Shown here: positions 25,619 through 38,400 of the stretch, one piece after another
How the letters are laid out: every line of letters starts with the position of its first letter
How positions within the stretch are numbered: position 1 is the first letter of the stretch
Translations under genes and position numbers: made by a program
Notes under the pieces: model-generated
The model's database searches: none
What the model was told of the DNA's origin: nothing
Seen by the model: the letters and a program-made list of their open reading frames with translations, nothing else
Assembly (NCBI GenBank): GCA_951213105.1
Contig: OX578136.1
Span: 158,900,678 to 158,964,677, forward strand
Length of the DNA: 64,000 nucleotides
Source: Amaurobius ferox
Taxonomy: Eukaryota; Arthropoda; Arachnida; Araneae; Amaurobiidae
Reading direction: 5' to 3'

Positions 25619-26024
25619 GTTTAACAATATTACAACAATGATTTATAGAAGTGAACGGGGATTATTTGCAGGCCATTTCGAAAAAAAATGTATGATCTAT
25701 ATTGACCACCCAAGACCCACCAAGTTCTTGTAGAATAAAATGTGCAACAAATTTAAGCTGTGTACCAAATTTTAACTCTCGAGGACGTAGGAAAGTGCAT
25801 TAAAAATGCCATCAAATAAGTATATCTTGAAGAGTTATATAAAATTAAAAAAAAAATTTGAAAAATTGTTATCTACCAAATTTATTTTAAAATGTGAAGA
25901 TTCTCTCATATACAAAATGATTACACTTATGGAAAGATATTTATTATATAATATATCTTTTTTTTCTTTCTGGAGGATATCCCAAAAGTCAGAATTTAAT
26001 TGAATTTGTTTTTTTCCCTATATT
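25619..26024. other. Gap, nothing recognised
   Basis: A GCAGGCCATTTCGAAAAAAA box near 25670 echoes family A. Otherwise AT-rich. Confidence 0.4.
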
Positions 26025-26402
26025 AAATAATTTTTAATTAAAAAACTACTTAACATATTTTACTGAAATTTTTTATATATATTTTATGAGATAATGTAAA
26101 TATTTCCTAAACATTTCGAAGCAATTTGTGAATTTTAAATTTGCTTAAAAAATGTTTGAAAAATTAGGTCTCATAGGGTTCAATGTATTTCATTTTTTCA
26201 ACCCGGGTTCAATAAAAAACTAATAGGGTGATATTATTTATTTATATTCCCATAGGTCCCACAGACCGTCTGAAAAACATACTAAAATTAATTTTGATAA
26301 AGTCATTTTTACGGCAGTTATCGTGCTAATGGACAGACAGACAGACAGACAGACAGAATGAACAAAGTCATAAACACTTTTCAACTATGTTGTAAAGTGT
26401 TA
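26025..26402 (+). repeat. Family B repeat, 3' fragment
   Basis: Interior and 3' end of family B with a (GACA)n run near 26332, ATGAACAAAGTCATAAACA and the terminal TTGTAAAGTGTTAA. The 5' end is missing. Confidence 0.7.
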
Positions 26403-26449
26403 AAAAGAAAAAACCCGAACCATTGTTATTCTGCTTTCGTTCATTTTAG

Positions 26450-27047
26450 AGAAAATTCAAAAATATCATTCGTTAAGAAATACAAATTTAAAGATATCAT
26501 TTTCAAATATAAAGAGTAAATTCAAAGATATCATTCGATAAGGAATATAAATTCTAAGATACCATTCGTTAAGGAATGCAAATTTAAAGATATCATTTTC
26601 AAATATAAAGATCAAATTCAAAGATATCATTCGATAAGGAATATAAATTCAAATATATTATTAGTTAAGGAATACAAATTTGAAGATATCATTTTCAAAT
26701 ATAAAGAGCAAATTCAAAGATATCATTCGATAAGGAATATAAATTCAAAGATACCATTCGTTAAGGAATCTAAAATTTAAAGATATCATTTTCAAATATA
26801 AAGAGCAAATTCAGAGATATCATTCGATAAGGAATATAAATTAAAATATATCATTCGTTAAGGAATACAAATTTAAAGATATCATTTTCAAATATAAAGA
26901 GCAAATTCAAAGATATCATTTGATAAGGAATATAAATTCAAAGATATCATTCGATAAGGAATATAAATTCAAAGATATCATTCGTTAAGGAATGCAAATT
27001 TAAAAATATCATTTTAAAATATAAAGAGCAAATTCAATAATATTCTA
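26450..27047. repeat. 96-bp tandem repeat built from ~32-bp subunits
   Basis: The phrase ATCATTTTCAAATATAAAG recurs every ~96 bp (near 26496, 26592, 26688, 26785, 26881). Each 96-bp unit holds three diverged ~32-bp subunits centred on GATATCATTCG, a higher-order arrangement. No coding frame. Confidence 0.85.
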
Positions 27048-27583
27048 CAAATTCATAAGCAAAAAATGCATAAGATGTCGTCTCCATTTCAAATTGCGCA
27101 CAAAATTCCCAATGTCAACACTCAGGATCTCCTAAACAAATTCCATAACCACAAATTAGTCTAAATATAAGCTTTTATAAAGCTCCTGTCGATATATCCG
27201 GAGTTATTGCGAGGATTGAAATAACTGGAATAATATGGAAATAATTAGAATTCCTATAAACGCTTAAATTTTTCGGAATTTATATACACATTTTAAGATC
27301 TACACCCCGATGAGATAAAAGTGATTGCAACGCCTCAAGCAGAGAATTAAAAATGTTACGACCATGCACTCGGAAATAAATTTACGTATAGGTAGGCGAA
27401 AAACGCCCAATTTCAAAGTTGCAGAATTGTGCATAGGAATTGACACTAAATCTGTTGCAGAAGACATTTCTTTGGCATAGTATGATAATTGGCTGTCTTA
27501 TTCTAGAATCCTGAAATAAACAGCATTTAATTGAATAGAAATCTAGTACAGAGCTTGTTTAAAATACTCTGCGTCAGATATAG
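27048..27583. other. Gap, nothing recognised
   Basis: Unremarkable AT-rich sequence up to the hAT target duplication. Confidence 0.45.
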
Positions 27584-27591
27584 TGCATATT

Positions 27592-30387
27592 CAGGGGCGT
27601 GCTGGGTCCCCAAGAGGGCGGTGGATAGACCGGTACAGGAGCGCCAACTACCGGGAGGGTCTGGGAGTGCTTAAAACATCATTAAGTAATAGAACCTAAA
27701 ATTATGTATTTGAAAAAATAGCTTTAAATAAAAATAAAGGTAAACAAAATAATTGAGATCAAGATTTCCGTTGATATAATATATATTACAATATGCATAT
27801 TTATTTAATATCGCCTGAAATAAACATGATTCATTTGATGTACTGAACATATATCAGCTACTTGTCAGAATTTAACAAATGGTAAATATAAAAGTAAAGG
27901 ATACCTATATCATACTAAGTGGTTAAGCACTAAGCAATCGCCTCATTTCAGAGATCAATTGACACAACTTATCAATTATAGTGTCACTGTCTATAATGTT
28001 CAATAAGTCTGATTCAGATTGCATTAATAATAATGTCTCCAAGTTGTCACTGCTTAAGGTAGATCTCAATCTTGTTTTAATAATCTCCAACTTGGAAAAA
28101 ACCCTTTCACATCTTACTTGAGTCATCGGGATTGTCAAGAGCCAAATGACCATTCATGTTAGAAGCTCCATCAAAAGCGTTAGTAACGCAGTTCTTGATC
28201 TGTATGTCGGCATCTTCCAAAACTGTTCTGAGTGACTGAAACAGATCCTCGCCTGTGGTGTAAACCACACATTTTATAGATAGCAGTCTTTCTACGACTT
28301 CAGAACCCTTAACGTAGCATAAGACACATGCACATTGGTCGTAACTTGAAACATCTACTGTAGTATCCGTTAGGATGGAAAATTCCCTGCCAATTTCACT
28401 TCTTCACATATTTTTCTTTTTATTTCTGCGTTCATGTATTGTAAGATTTTCACAATCATGTTGTTTCTTAAAAATGTAGCTTGATCTCCTCTTTCTACTG
28501 GCATTGTCTTCCTTTTTGTAATTTCGTCGGGTTTTCTGTTCTAGAGGAGCTTGGTTTTACTTTTTGAAATTACACTGCTCACATGCTTCTCTAGAATCAC
28601 ATCATATTTTCTTAGCATGAGAATCATCTGTAAAAAAGTTCCATGGTTCACTGAGTCGTCATCCAAAGTATGAGCAGATTCTACTTTTCCCCGAAAAAGA
28701 AAACCTTGTTTACCTATCAGTTTCAAAACATCGACTACTGTTTCTACTATATGTCTTCTTTCTTTTACTTCCGGCTTCCTGTTGGCCATTTGGTTCCCAA
28801 ACAGAAGATCGGGCAAACTTTTCTTATCTTTCATTAGCATGAAACAATTCAAAGATTGTGTGTGAGTTTTCGAGTTTTCATGCTCTTGTAGTCTCTAATG
28901 GGCATGCTTCCAATCGCTGAATCTAGAGCAAAATACTGAAGTGGATTTGCTAAATGCAACACAAATTAAACAGAGCGGTTGTTGTGTTTTTCCGTTGTAG
29001 GATAGGAACTGCCTTCGGAAAATTTGGTTACGACTGTTACTTTCTTCGATTTTAAATATTGATTTTCTATCTGTAAAAGGCACTTCTTTTTCATCAGGCT
29101 GAACTGGTTGGAACGTCAAGTATAATTGCAAGTCATTTGCTCCCAGTTTCTTAAAGTAATCAATATCTACTGGTGGTGCATTAAATGAAGTTCTTTGGCT
29201 TGAGTGCGGTTTTGTATTTGACGTTGATAGTCCTGGTTCTTGTAATTCTTCGTGTGTTGTTTCTACATTGTCTGAATTCGAGAACGTTCCAGGGAATTCT
29301 TTTACTAGACTTTGTTCATCAACACAATCGTTCAATTGCGTTCCTTGGCTCGATACTTCATTTTCTAAGAGTGATGGCGTTATTCACAATCTGAGGATTT
29401 TGATAAAAAAGCTGTTACTTTGGGGCATGTTTTAGCATATGCATGCAACATTTTATTTCTTTTATCTTTCTTACATTCATGGCCGATTTTCTTTTTTTTT
29501 TTCTCTTCCATTTCATTACTGTTGGAATTCTGAAAACAATGAAATAATAAGTAATTAAAAATAAAAAAATAAGTAATTAAAAATAAAAAAATAAGTAAGC
29601 AGAAGGAAACAGCAAGGCAAAATGGCCTTCAAATAAAAAAAACTGACATTTAAAAGACAAAATTTTGGTGCATACTGATTGTTAATAAGTATCCTTTAAT
29701 CTTAGGCATTAAAATAATACAGTTGAAATAAAGTACCCTAGTCTCACCAGGGCCGAATTAGCATGTCGGTGAACCTGGGAGCCTCATCTTGAAAGAAAAA
29801 TAGCAAAAAAAAAAAAAAAAATTACCGTGAAAAAAAGCAAATTTACTCATTTTCTGTTGAAATATAATTCCGGAAAACAATTAGTGATGTTATCTTTTAC
29901 ATGTGGGTATCAAAATTTGCTTATAAACAGAGCAATTAAACTAAATATAACACATTTATAAAACACAAACTTACCATACGCATCAATGCTACAGCAGCAG
30001 GACGTTTCTTCCTTTTCAGGGCGTCCCCTTGTCTTTCAATTTCCTTGAATAAACCAAAATTACAATAAAACACTTCATAATACGCCGCGGAGTTAGAACT
30101 TAGCACAAGCTCATTCCTTCGCTTCGCGTTTCAACAGCGGCATCGGACAGAGCGGTTAGTCGCAGAGTCACCACCTCCACAATACAAAAGGCAATGAGTA
30201 CTGGTACCGCCTTCTGCGCCAAATTTCTCGGAACAATCAGTCTCGCACTGACGTATTATTTAGATACATTTTGGGTTTTTTTTTTTACATAAGCAATTCG
30301 AACGAAAATTTTACATCCCGAGAGGCGCCGTGAGAAGAGGGCGCACCGGGGCATGTCCCGGTGTCCCGGTGGGCCAGCACGCCCCTG
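27592..30387 (-). mobile_element. hAT-family DNA transposon, inactive
   Basis: A 2,796-bp element flanked by the 8-bp direct repeat TGCATATT (27584-27591 and 30388-30395). It has terminal inverted repeats starting CAGGGGCGTGCTGG. The 8-bp duplication and CAGGGG termini are hAT hallmarks. A decayed transposase runs on the minus strand. Confidence 0.9.
27923..30052 (-). pseudogene. hAT transposase pseudogene (ZMYM/TTF-zinc-finger type)
   Basis: Read right to left, a basic start (LKRKKRP) ends at a GTAAGT donor (exon end 29975). The next exon opens after GTTTTCAG at 29529 with a Lys-rich stretch and then meets a stop. In another frame (29335-28895) is the TTF-type zinc-finger region of these transposases (IFRRQFLSYNGK, LCLICVAFSK). 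At 28852-28541 comes VVDVLKLIGKQGFLFRGK and LDDDS, typical of ZMYM1-like hAT proteins. Beyond it are remnants of the catalytic region. Most of the middle is lost before the C-terminal dimerisation segment (LLTIPMTQVRCERVFSKL, 28153-27923). Frameshifts, stops and the internal deletion make it inactive. Confidence 0.85.
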
Positions 30388-30395
30388 TGCATATT

Positions 30396-30854
30396 GGAAT
30401 TACAGGAAGAGTATGACAGCGCACTTTGACAAGCATTGAAAGTGACACCGTCCTAAAGATCCCGATTATAAATTTTTGACAAGTATTTTTTGCCTTCCGT
30501 ATATACGTTTCTTTCGTTTCTGATGTCGATTTCTATTCATTAGACAACGCTCTACAAATTTGTCATTGAACTTTTTTCGTCAATCTCGCTTTATTGCCGA
30601 GTTTGTTATTCTAACATTTCAAATTCTCTTCTAGAGGCGCTGCAATCATTTTTATTAGACCACTTTCTTCTAAGTAAACCTAACATGTACATTCATGGCC
30701 ATTTCCGTACAAAAGTTATTGGGGTGTTTAAGGACTTTTTTAAGAATCCAGTATATACACACTAACATTGAGTTATAATACTATATATTACTACAGTTAA
30801 TTTTCTTCCCGGATTAGTTAATTAATATCTGCTAAATAAACTACGCTTAGAAAA
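30396..30854 (-). repeat. Gap with a family C repeat fragment
   Basis: The stretch about 30490-30660 matches, inverted, a repeat also seen at about 34240-34400, 38010-38170 and, inverted, 50667-50850. Its shared core is AACAAAGCGA followed by an AATTACAAAGTTGTA-like phrase. The remainder is unassigned. Confidence 0.5.
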
Positions 30855-31704
30855 GAAAATCTGATGTGGGCAGCACATGACTTTCCCTGCAGACGCAAAT
30901 TCATTTTTTCTTTATTTCTTTAAGAACTCATTAAATTGAGTTTAATTGCACAAAATAGCACTAAATTTGCATTTTTAATTCAATTTCTGCCTTTATTTGG
31001 TAATTGGACATTTTTCCAAAGACGGTATAACAAAAATACGAAAAATATCAAATATCTTGAGAACGGTTAGCCCTAGAGTAATAGAGTTGTTCTTATTCTT
31101 TTCCTCGTCAAAAATTATGTATAAAATAAGCATTTAATTGATAAATTTGAACATATGTAGTCTTTTTTTTTAGATATTGGCGACTTGAGGACCATTTCGT
31201 AAAAAAGAGGCAGGTTGTCCTTTTCCGAATCATACCAAAATCTAATCTGCACCAGAGTATCCCACAAATGATTTATCTACCAAATTTTGTGAAATTTGGT
31301 CAAGTAATATTTCAGCTAGAGCGGATACATGAGATTTTTGCGGGCCATTTCGCAAAAAAGGGGTTTTCTTTTCCGAATTGTACAAAAACTAATCAGCACC
31401 AGGATCACACCCATGGGTCTTACTTACCATATTTTATGAAATTCGGTTCATTAGTTTCTGAGTTAGAGTGGATACATACAGGTACATTGCGCAGACAGAC
31501 GCACAGACAGATACAGAGACAGACAGACACACACACACAGACAGACAGACAGACACACACACACACAGACGTCACGCTAAAAATAGTTTTTTCGTATTCT
31601 GGAGGTTTCGAAACGAGTAAATACGTCAAAAACTCGAGTTGCGATTTTCGACATGATTCCAATACTTTCCCTATACATTACCATGTATTGCAGGGAAAGT
31701 AAAA
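30855..31704 (+). repeat. Family A repeat, solitary full copy
   Basis: Complete unit from CTGATGTGGGCAGCACATG to the closing hairpin ending GCAGGGAAAGT, with an enlarged CAGA/CACA microsatellite (31490-31570). A 144-codon frame at 31268-31702 is a repeat by-product. Confidence 0.85.
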
Positions 31705-31777
31705 TTAGTCAGTTCTTGTCAAAAAAAAAATTCTGAGTATCATGAAATTCTGAGCATGTCTGTAAAGTCAGTGGAAC

Positions 31778-31863
31778 AATATTCGGAACGTTAACGATTT
31801 GTAATCCGCTAACAAGATCACAGATCTTGTTAGCGGGTTTCAAATCGTTAGCTATCCGAAATG
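31778..31863. repeat. Long imperfect hairpin
   Basis: The arm ending CCGCTAACAAGATC (to 31819) is followed by ACA and its inverse GATCTTGTTAGCGG (from 31823). Pairing continues outward with a few mismatches for about 40 bp per arm. The size and tight loop could suit a small MITE or a small-RNA precursor, but nothing else supports either. Confidence 0.6.
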
Positions 31864-32536
31864 AAATTAGAAGGCAAGCTTTTTAGTCTAAGTAGCTGCT
31901 ATCTTTCCCTGAACTGCGTATTTGTCAAGATTATTTTACGTAAAGTAGTTTATTGTATGATGAGTTAGTTCTCAGATGTATTCCTTTTTATTTAAGACAA
32001 GTGACATATAGATTTTCAATGACAATATATTTACATTGACATATTTTCAATGTAAACGTGGACGGTTGGTTCTCTTTTACTTAGACTACTCAGATTTTCA
32101 AAGATATTGACACGAACTACAAATGGTATTGATAATAGTACTTTGATTGGAGCCGAAGAAAGTTAAATATTGAAATATTCCTAATACAATGAATCTTAAT
32201 GTATAATTCCGGGAAATAAAAACCTCACGTCTTGTTATTTGAGCATCGTTTATTACAGAGCAAATTTAAAGACACCATTCGATTAGAAATAACGTCTTCT
32301 ATAAATTCTTCTACACAGAATTTGCATAAGGGACCGTCTTCACATCTAAATGCGCACAGACTTCTAAATATTCAATGGCAACGACTGTCAATTTTGACGT
32401 CGTAAACAAATTCCAGACCCCAAAATTAGTTCAAATATAATTAATCCCGCAGTTTCTATCCTTAAATCCAGAGACATTTAATATTTCGAAATATGCAATT
32501 CTTAGGGGTCAGCTCCATATTGAAAACCGCAATTTG
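31864..32536. other. Gap, nothing recognised
   Basis: AT-rich sequence; no frames or repeat ends identified. Confidence 0.45.
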
Positions 32537-33007
32537 AAAACAAGATGGATGCCATATATCATTTTGAAGTGGGTCATGTGATCTTTTCATATCATGGTCA
32601 CGTGATCGTTTCATATAAGAGGTGTAATTATTATTTTAATGTTTATTTTAAAAACTACTGAATATATTTCGCTGAATTTTTTTTTATATATTTTATGGAA
32701 CAATTTGAATATTACCTAAAATTTTCGAAGCAATTTGTGAATTTTAAATCCGCTTAAAAAATGTTTGAAAAATTAAGTCCCATAGGACTCAATGTATTTC
32801 ATTTTTTCAACCCGGGTTCAATCCAAAACTAATTGGGTGATATTATTCATTTATATTCCCATAGGTCCCATAGACCGTCTGAACAACATAGTAAAATTTC
32901 ATTTTGATTAAGTCATTTTTACGGTAGTTATCGTGCTAACGGACAGACAGACAGACAGAATGAACAAAGTCATAGACACTTTTCAACTTTGTTGTAAAGT
33001 GTTAAAA
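32537..33007 (+). repeat. Family B repeat, 3' portion
   Basis: Matches the second half of family B (AAGATGGATGCCATATAT ... CAGACAGACAGA ... TTGTAAAGTGTTAA). It lies tail to tail with the inverted copy at 33171-34047. Confidence 0.75.
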
Positions 33008-33170
33008 AATGAGATTTTGTTGATTGACCACATATGTTATAAAGTGTGATTTTCCTGAAAGACGTTACTAATGTATTCTGATATCTCATCATGCGTTTGA
33101 GATTGCAAAACCTTCTTTATTAATTATCTTATGAGATTTTAAAATAGTCAAATTTCGTCGTAACGATTTT

Positions 33171-34047
33171 TAACACTTTACAACATAGTTGAAGAGTGTT
33201 TATGACTTTGTTCATTCTGTCTGTCTGTCTGTCTATCCGTTGGCACGATGACTGCCGTAAAAATGACTTTATCAAAATGAAACTTTAGTATAAATTCTGT
33301 GCATCTACATACTGAAACAAAGCAATTACAACATATTTAAGCTTAAATGATCATCCAAATTTGATTATTTCTACGACAAACCCTACTTTTCACTTATGGA
33401 AAATGTAAACAGCAAAATATGTAGAATGAGTTGTATAAGAATTGCTGCATTTCTTTAACGAAAAATTATTTAGCTCATGTAATCTGCAATATAGCTGATA
33501 TGAATGAAATATTCATTGATTTTACAGAGAGAAGGACGATTTTTTCGATAAGTTTTAAGCATAGAGTTTAATTACTTGTACCTCCATGGTTTTAAGTTTT
33601 TAAATAAAATAAATTATCATAGTATTGTGATGAATGAAATGAATGGAAAAATATTTAGGAATGAAATGCTGCTTTTATAGAGAGAGCCAGTCGTGTTATA
33701 TTTCGATGACGTCATTTGAATAAATTTTAGTTGTTTCGATGAAGTTTTCAAATATAATAAATTATTGTAGTATCATGATAATTTAAAAAATATTACCGAG
33801 GAATGTATTGCATTTTAGAGATGACTAAACCAGGCAATTTATATTTCAATGCAGTCATTTTAATGAAGTTAATTTTTTTGGATGAAATTTTAAGTTTTCA
33901 AATATAATAAATTAATGTAATATTGTGATAATTTTGAAAATATTACCGAGGAATGTATCGCATTTTAGAGATGTTTAAAAAAAATTGCATTGAAGTTCGA
34001 AAGTGTTTCATAATCAATGCTTTATGCATGATTGAATTTTCTTGTTG
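33171..34047 (-). repeat. Family B repeat, full inverted copy
   Basis: From TAACACTTTACAACATAG at the left to CATAATCAATGCTTTATGCAT at the right. The most complete copy, with both subterminal inverted repeats and the end hairpin. It contains an internal tandem duplication of a ~130-bp block around ATTACCGAGGAATGTAT. Confidence 0.75.
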
Positions 34048-34810
34048 ATTTCAAACTTGTGCTTTCAAACATTTGCTGATCCTATTGTCAAAATTTAAAT
34101 TTCTTACCTCGCACTTTCTTTTTAACTTTCTTGATACGGAGTTCTTAGGGAAGACTTAAGTTCCCCATTAATTTTGTATAAAAAGTCACATGAGTGTACA
34201 TGTTAACTCTATCTATTGTAAAATCTCATAAAATCGTTTGAAGCGGCCTCAGTGGAGTATTTGAAACGTTAAGATAATGAACAAAGCGAAACAGACAAAA
34301 ATGCTAATTATAAAGTTGTAGAGCGTGATCAAATGAGTAAGAATCGACACAAAAAACTGTTACAGAAGGCATTTATTTGAAAAGCTGTACAGCTTTGTAA
34401 TTGGCATTTTATATGTACATTTATTTTTAGGCAGACTGTAAAATACACTCCATTTTACTAAATTATACTTAAAATATGTATACAAAATACGTAATTTTTG
34501 GAAAAGCGAAAATAATTAAGAAAATTAAATTTTATCGCAATGTTACAAAAATAATACTTTTGTATGTACTTTATTACTTCAAAACTGCCGTCATCCGTTA
34601 CTAATATGAGCCGTTCGCTAGATATTATGCGGTTTTTTTTAATCTAAAATAGATAAAATCATAAATAATTAAATTTGAACGTCTGTTATAAAACTAAATG
34701 AATGTTTTGTAAGCATTTTAAGCAAACACTAACGGGCTCTATTATTTAGGAATTATCACTAGCCGTTCTTGAGATATTTTGAATTTTTCTAAAAAAAAAA
34801 AAACTATTTT
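34048..34810 (+). repeat. Gap with a family C repeat fragment
   Basis: About 34240-34400 belongs to the family C repeat (core AACAAAGCGAAACAGACAAA). The rest is AT-rich without features. Confidence 0.45.
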
Positions 34811-35418
34811 TACTTTCCCTGCAATACATGGTAATGTATAAGGAAAGTATTAGAATCATGCCGAAAATCGCAACTCGAGTTTTCTACGGATCTACGCGTT
34901 TCGAAACCTCTAGAATACGAAAATACTATTTTTAGCGTCAGGTCTGTGTGTGTGCATGTGTGTCTGTCTGTCTGTGCAAATTTTGTATTCACTCTAACTA
35001 AAAACTAATTGACCGAATTTCATAAAATTTGGTTGGTAAGGCACTTGTGGGCGAATCTGGTGCTGATTAGTTTTGGGTACGATTCGGGATAAAAGAACCC
35101 GCCTTTTTTAGCGAAATGGCCCGCTAAAATACACAAAATCCAAAATAAATAACTACGTATGCTCAAATATATCCATTAAATGCTTGTTTTATACGCAATT
35201 TATAACGAAGAAAAGAATAAAACTAACTCCATTACACTAGGACTAGCCTTTTTCGAGATATTTTAGTTTTTTCGTATTTTCTCTACGCCATGTTTGAAAA
35301 TAAGTCCAGTTACCGAATGAGAACTAAAATTGAATTAAAAGTGAATTAAATTTAATTAAAATAAAAAGAACGTGGATATAAGTCTTCAGGGAAAGTCATG
35401 TGCTGCCCAAATCAGGTT
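34811..35418 (-). repeat. Family A repeat, shortened inverted copy
   Basis: Minus-strand copy from the 3' hairpin (ACTTTCCCTGCAATACATGG) to GTGCTGCCCAAATCAG. It has one GGGCCATTTCGC-type box instead of two, so part of the interior is deleted. Confidence 0.8.
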
Positions 35419-36055
35419 TTTAGTTTCATACAATTAAGTAAGTTTATACAATCCTTTAACAACAATAAACCTATGGAGGAAAAATAGGAGTTGGACATGA
35501 AAATGTTTAGATGTTTAAAACGGTAAGGCGCATCTTTCAGTGACCGGGCGTAGGTGAGGCGTGGTTTTTAAAACCATCAACACCCCGTTGCGAATCGACA
35601 TTTCAAACCGCACCCACATCAATAATGTTAAAGCTCGGTTAAAAAGGGCAGTCATTTTGCAGCCATCAGTTTACGCGTTGTATATCAAACCAGAGAGGCT
35701 GGGGTAAATATTTCATTAGGGGTGGGAATGAACGTACTCATGGGTTTGGACGGAAACTTACCTATACCGATGTGTTTCAAATTAATTTTTACACCGTTTT
35801 AAATATTAAGTATGGACGATGTACGTCAGTGTCTGTTAGTGGTAAAAATGTTGCCATACTATTGCTTTTACCTAAAACTTATTTTGAAGCATCTATTTCT
35901 TAGGATCTGCTATAGATGCTAAAGCCTAGATGATGAATGTTATTGATTCAGCATAGAACCCTGGAGGAGGTAGGGAGGGAGTTGCGAAGTTCCCTTTTAT
36001 TCTCTATTTCCGTTTCAAAAATGTCATTTGTCTTGAAACATTTATTTCTAAGATA
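35419..36055. other. Gap, nothing recognised
   Basis: Less AT-rich than its surroundings at about 35520-35720. A GTAAGT donor exists on the minus strand near 35765, but no convincing exon precedes it. Confidence 0.4.
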
Positions 36056-36057
36056 TA

Positions 36058-36495
36058 CAAGATAGGATCAAAAAGTACAGAGATTGTGCTGATATCTCAA
36101 CCCTGATTGGAGGAGAGGAGAACTATATTACCATGGCGTAGAGGCACATATGACGCGGGATGTGGAAGGGAAGAAGCAGGTCCGCAGTGCCGGGTTTTTC
36201 CAGACAATGCGTGTCAGTAAACAGTAGTCGTTTGCGTTCGTGGAAAATGAAAATGGTGTTTAAAGAACAACGTGCGAATATTAAATTCTGACAGCGTTCT
36301 TTAAACATCATTTCTATTTTCGACGAACGCGAACAACTACAATTCACTAAAACGTATTGTCTGGAAAAACACATGCTTCTTCCTTTTCACATCTCGCGTC
36401 ACATGTACCTCTACGCCACGGTAAAATAGTTCCCCTCTCCTCCACTCAGGGTTGGAGATATCGGAACAGTCTCCGAACTTTTTTATCCAACCTTG
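36058..36495. mobile_element. Nearly perfect palindromic MITE, TA duplication
   Basis: A 438-bp element between TA dinucleotides. The left half reappears reversed in the right half from the ends (CAAGATAGGATCAAAAAGT / ACTTTTTTATCCAACCTTG) to within about 20 bp of the centre. There is one small asymmetric segment near 36183-36200. The termini and TA site fit a Tc1/mariner-type MITE. A frame on the minus strand is incidental. Confidence 0.85.
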
Positions 36496-36785
36496 TAGAT
36501 TGGATTAATTTATTTGTGTAGAATTTGGCATTGTGATCAATTGGATGGTTTTATTACAATTAAATACAGCAATTTATTTAAAATCCTTGACATCTATATG
36601 TTTTCCCAATAAAATCAACTATAGCTAAGCTATTATGTCAATGACTACTGAAGTCACATGTGCCAAGTCACAAATCGCAGGATTGAACCTCCAACTATAT
36701 TGCAGGGACAAAGCTGCACGAGTTAAATTTTGATTTTTTCTTTCATATATAACATAAATACAACAGTTTCCTTTAAAAAGCCCTC

Positions 36786-37490
36786 CATTAAAGGTATGAC
36801 AGGGCTGACCAATAACTGAGTTAAAGTAAAGCAATTAAATTCAAATTTTCCCCATTAATGGTATACTTTTCTCAGAAGCACATCTCCATGTAGATATACT
36901 TGAGAAACAACTGAGTTAAAGTAAAACAATTTAATTCAAATATCCTCCATTAATGGTACATTGGTACGCCTTTCTTAGAAGCACATCTCTTTGTAGACAG
37001 GGATGAGAAATAACTGGGGGAAAATATTCAAATTTCCCACATTAACGGTACATTAGAGTTTACATCTTTAGATCTTTCTTAGAATCACATCCCCATCTAG
37101 AGAGGATTGAGCTATAACTGAGTTAAATTAATGCAGTTTAATATAAATTTCCCCCATTAATGGCATATCTTTCTCAGAAGCACATCTCCATGTAGATAGA
37201 GTTGAGCTATAACTGAGTTAAAGTAAAGCAGTTTAATTCAAATATCCCCCATTAATGGTATACCTTTCTTAGAAGCACATCTTCATGTAGACAGGGATGA
37301 GCGATAACTATTGAAATTTCCCACATTAATGGTATTTTTCTTAAAATCATATCTCCATCTAGACAGAGTTGAGCAATAACTGGGTTAAAGTAACGCAGTT
37401 TAATTCAAATTTCCCCCATTAATGGTACACCTTACTTAGAAGCACATCTCCATCTAGAGAGGGTTGAATAATAACTGAGTTAAAGCAACA
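36786..37490. repeat. ~100-bp degenerate tandem repeat
   Basis: Seven or so units with period about 80-105 bp, each holding CCCCCATTAATGGTA (or CCACATTAAYGGTA) and AGAAGCACATCTCCATGTAGA and usually GAGTTAAAGTAAAGCA. Units vary by small deletions. Confidence 0.8.
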
Positions 37491-38369
37491 TAGTTATCTG
37501 GAACGGTTAGTTTTCAAATAAAGGTAGTTTGTTTTCGTTGCTTATTAGAAATCAGTAACTATAGCGGTGTTTAAAGCGCTCTAAAAATACTCGTTATTTT
37601 CAATGCATAATTCTTTTAAATATATCCATATTTTGTTTTTTAAATCATAAGTTTTTCCTTTTAGATTTTATTTAAATTTTACCCATGACGCTTTGTGGAA
37701 TTTCAAAATGGTTCGCTTGATACGTTTACAGTATGCAGTTAACTAGAAGTTGTGATAATACGGACATTTAAATTGCGTAATTATAGATGCCGAAAAATTA
37801 TGTTTTCGTCCGAGTGTTCATCATTGGTGCTTGCTTTAAAACGTATCTGTTCTTAATGTTGGAAATTTTGGTTATGTATATTTTATTTTTTAAAATTGAA
37901 AAATGTAAAGTTTATTCAGGGCTCCAAGAAAAGTCCTTATGCACCCGATAACTTTGTAAGAAAAGGGCCATAGTAAACTGACCCTGCTTGATCGAATAAA
38001 AGTTTTTGCAGACAGCCAGTGCAGAATTTAAAAGGTTAGTTTACCCGAGTAGGTAACAAAATGAGATAGACGTAACGAAGCTAATTGTAAAGTTGTAGAA
38101 CGTCGTCTAAGGTGTACAAATCAACGATAAAACTGTTACAGGGGGCACATTACGGTCACTGACAATACATTTCATACAATATGGTTACTGGCGAATTGTT
38201 GTCATATTAAGTAATGATGCAATAAACAATACTTATATGCGTAGTAGCCTCATGTAGAGCTTGTACAAAACGTTCTTCATGAATAACAACAATGCATATT
38301 TAAATTTGAGAAATAATATTATAAAGTACTTCAACAAGCATTATAGTTGTTATCATGTTAACCAATGCG
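37491..38369 (+). repeat. Gap with a family C repeat, left flank of the palindromic element
   Basis: About 37915-38170 belongs to family C. A related stretch in inverted orientation lies just past the element at 50667-50850, so the palindromic element seems to have inserted between, or inside, family C arms. Confidence 0.45.
38364..38369. repeat. Target-site duplication, left copy
   Basis: AATGCG directly abuts the element's first base (AGTAGGG) and is repeated at 50661-50666 directly after its last base. Confidence 0.85.
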
Positions 38370-38400
38370 AGTAGGGAATAGTAGGGGGTTCTGGCTCACG

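Noticed and set aside
26450..27047. CRISPR array
   Set aside because: Direct repeats without unique spacers; the subunits are diverged copies of one another and the DNA is animal.
31268..31702. 144-codon plus-strand frame as a gene
   Set aside because: It lies wholly in a family A repeat, includes the microsatellite, and similar frames appear in the other copies.
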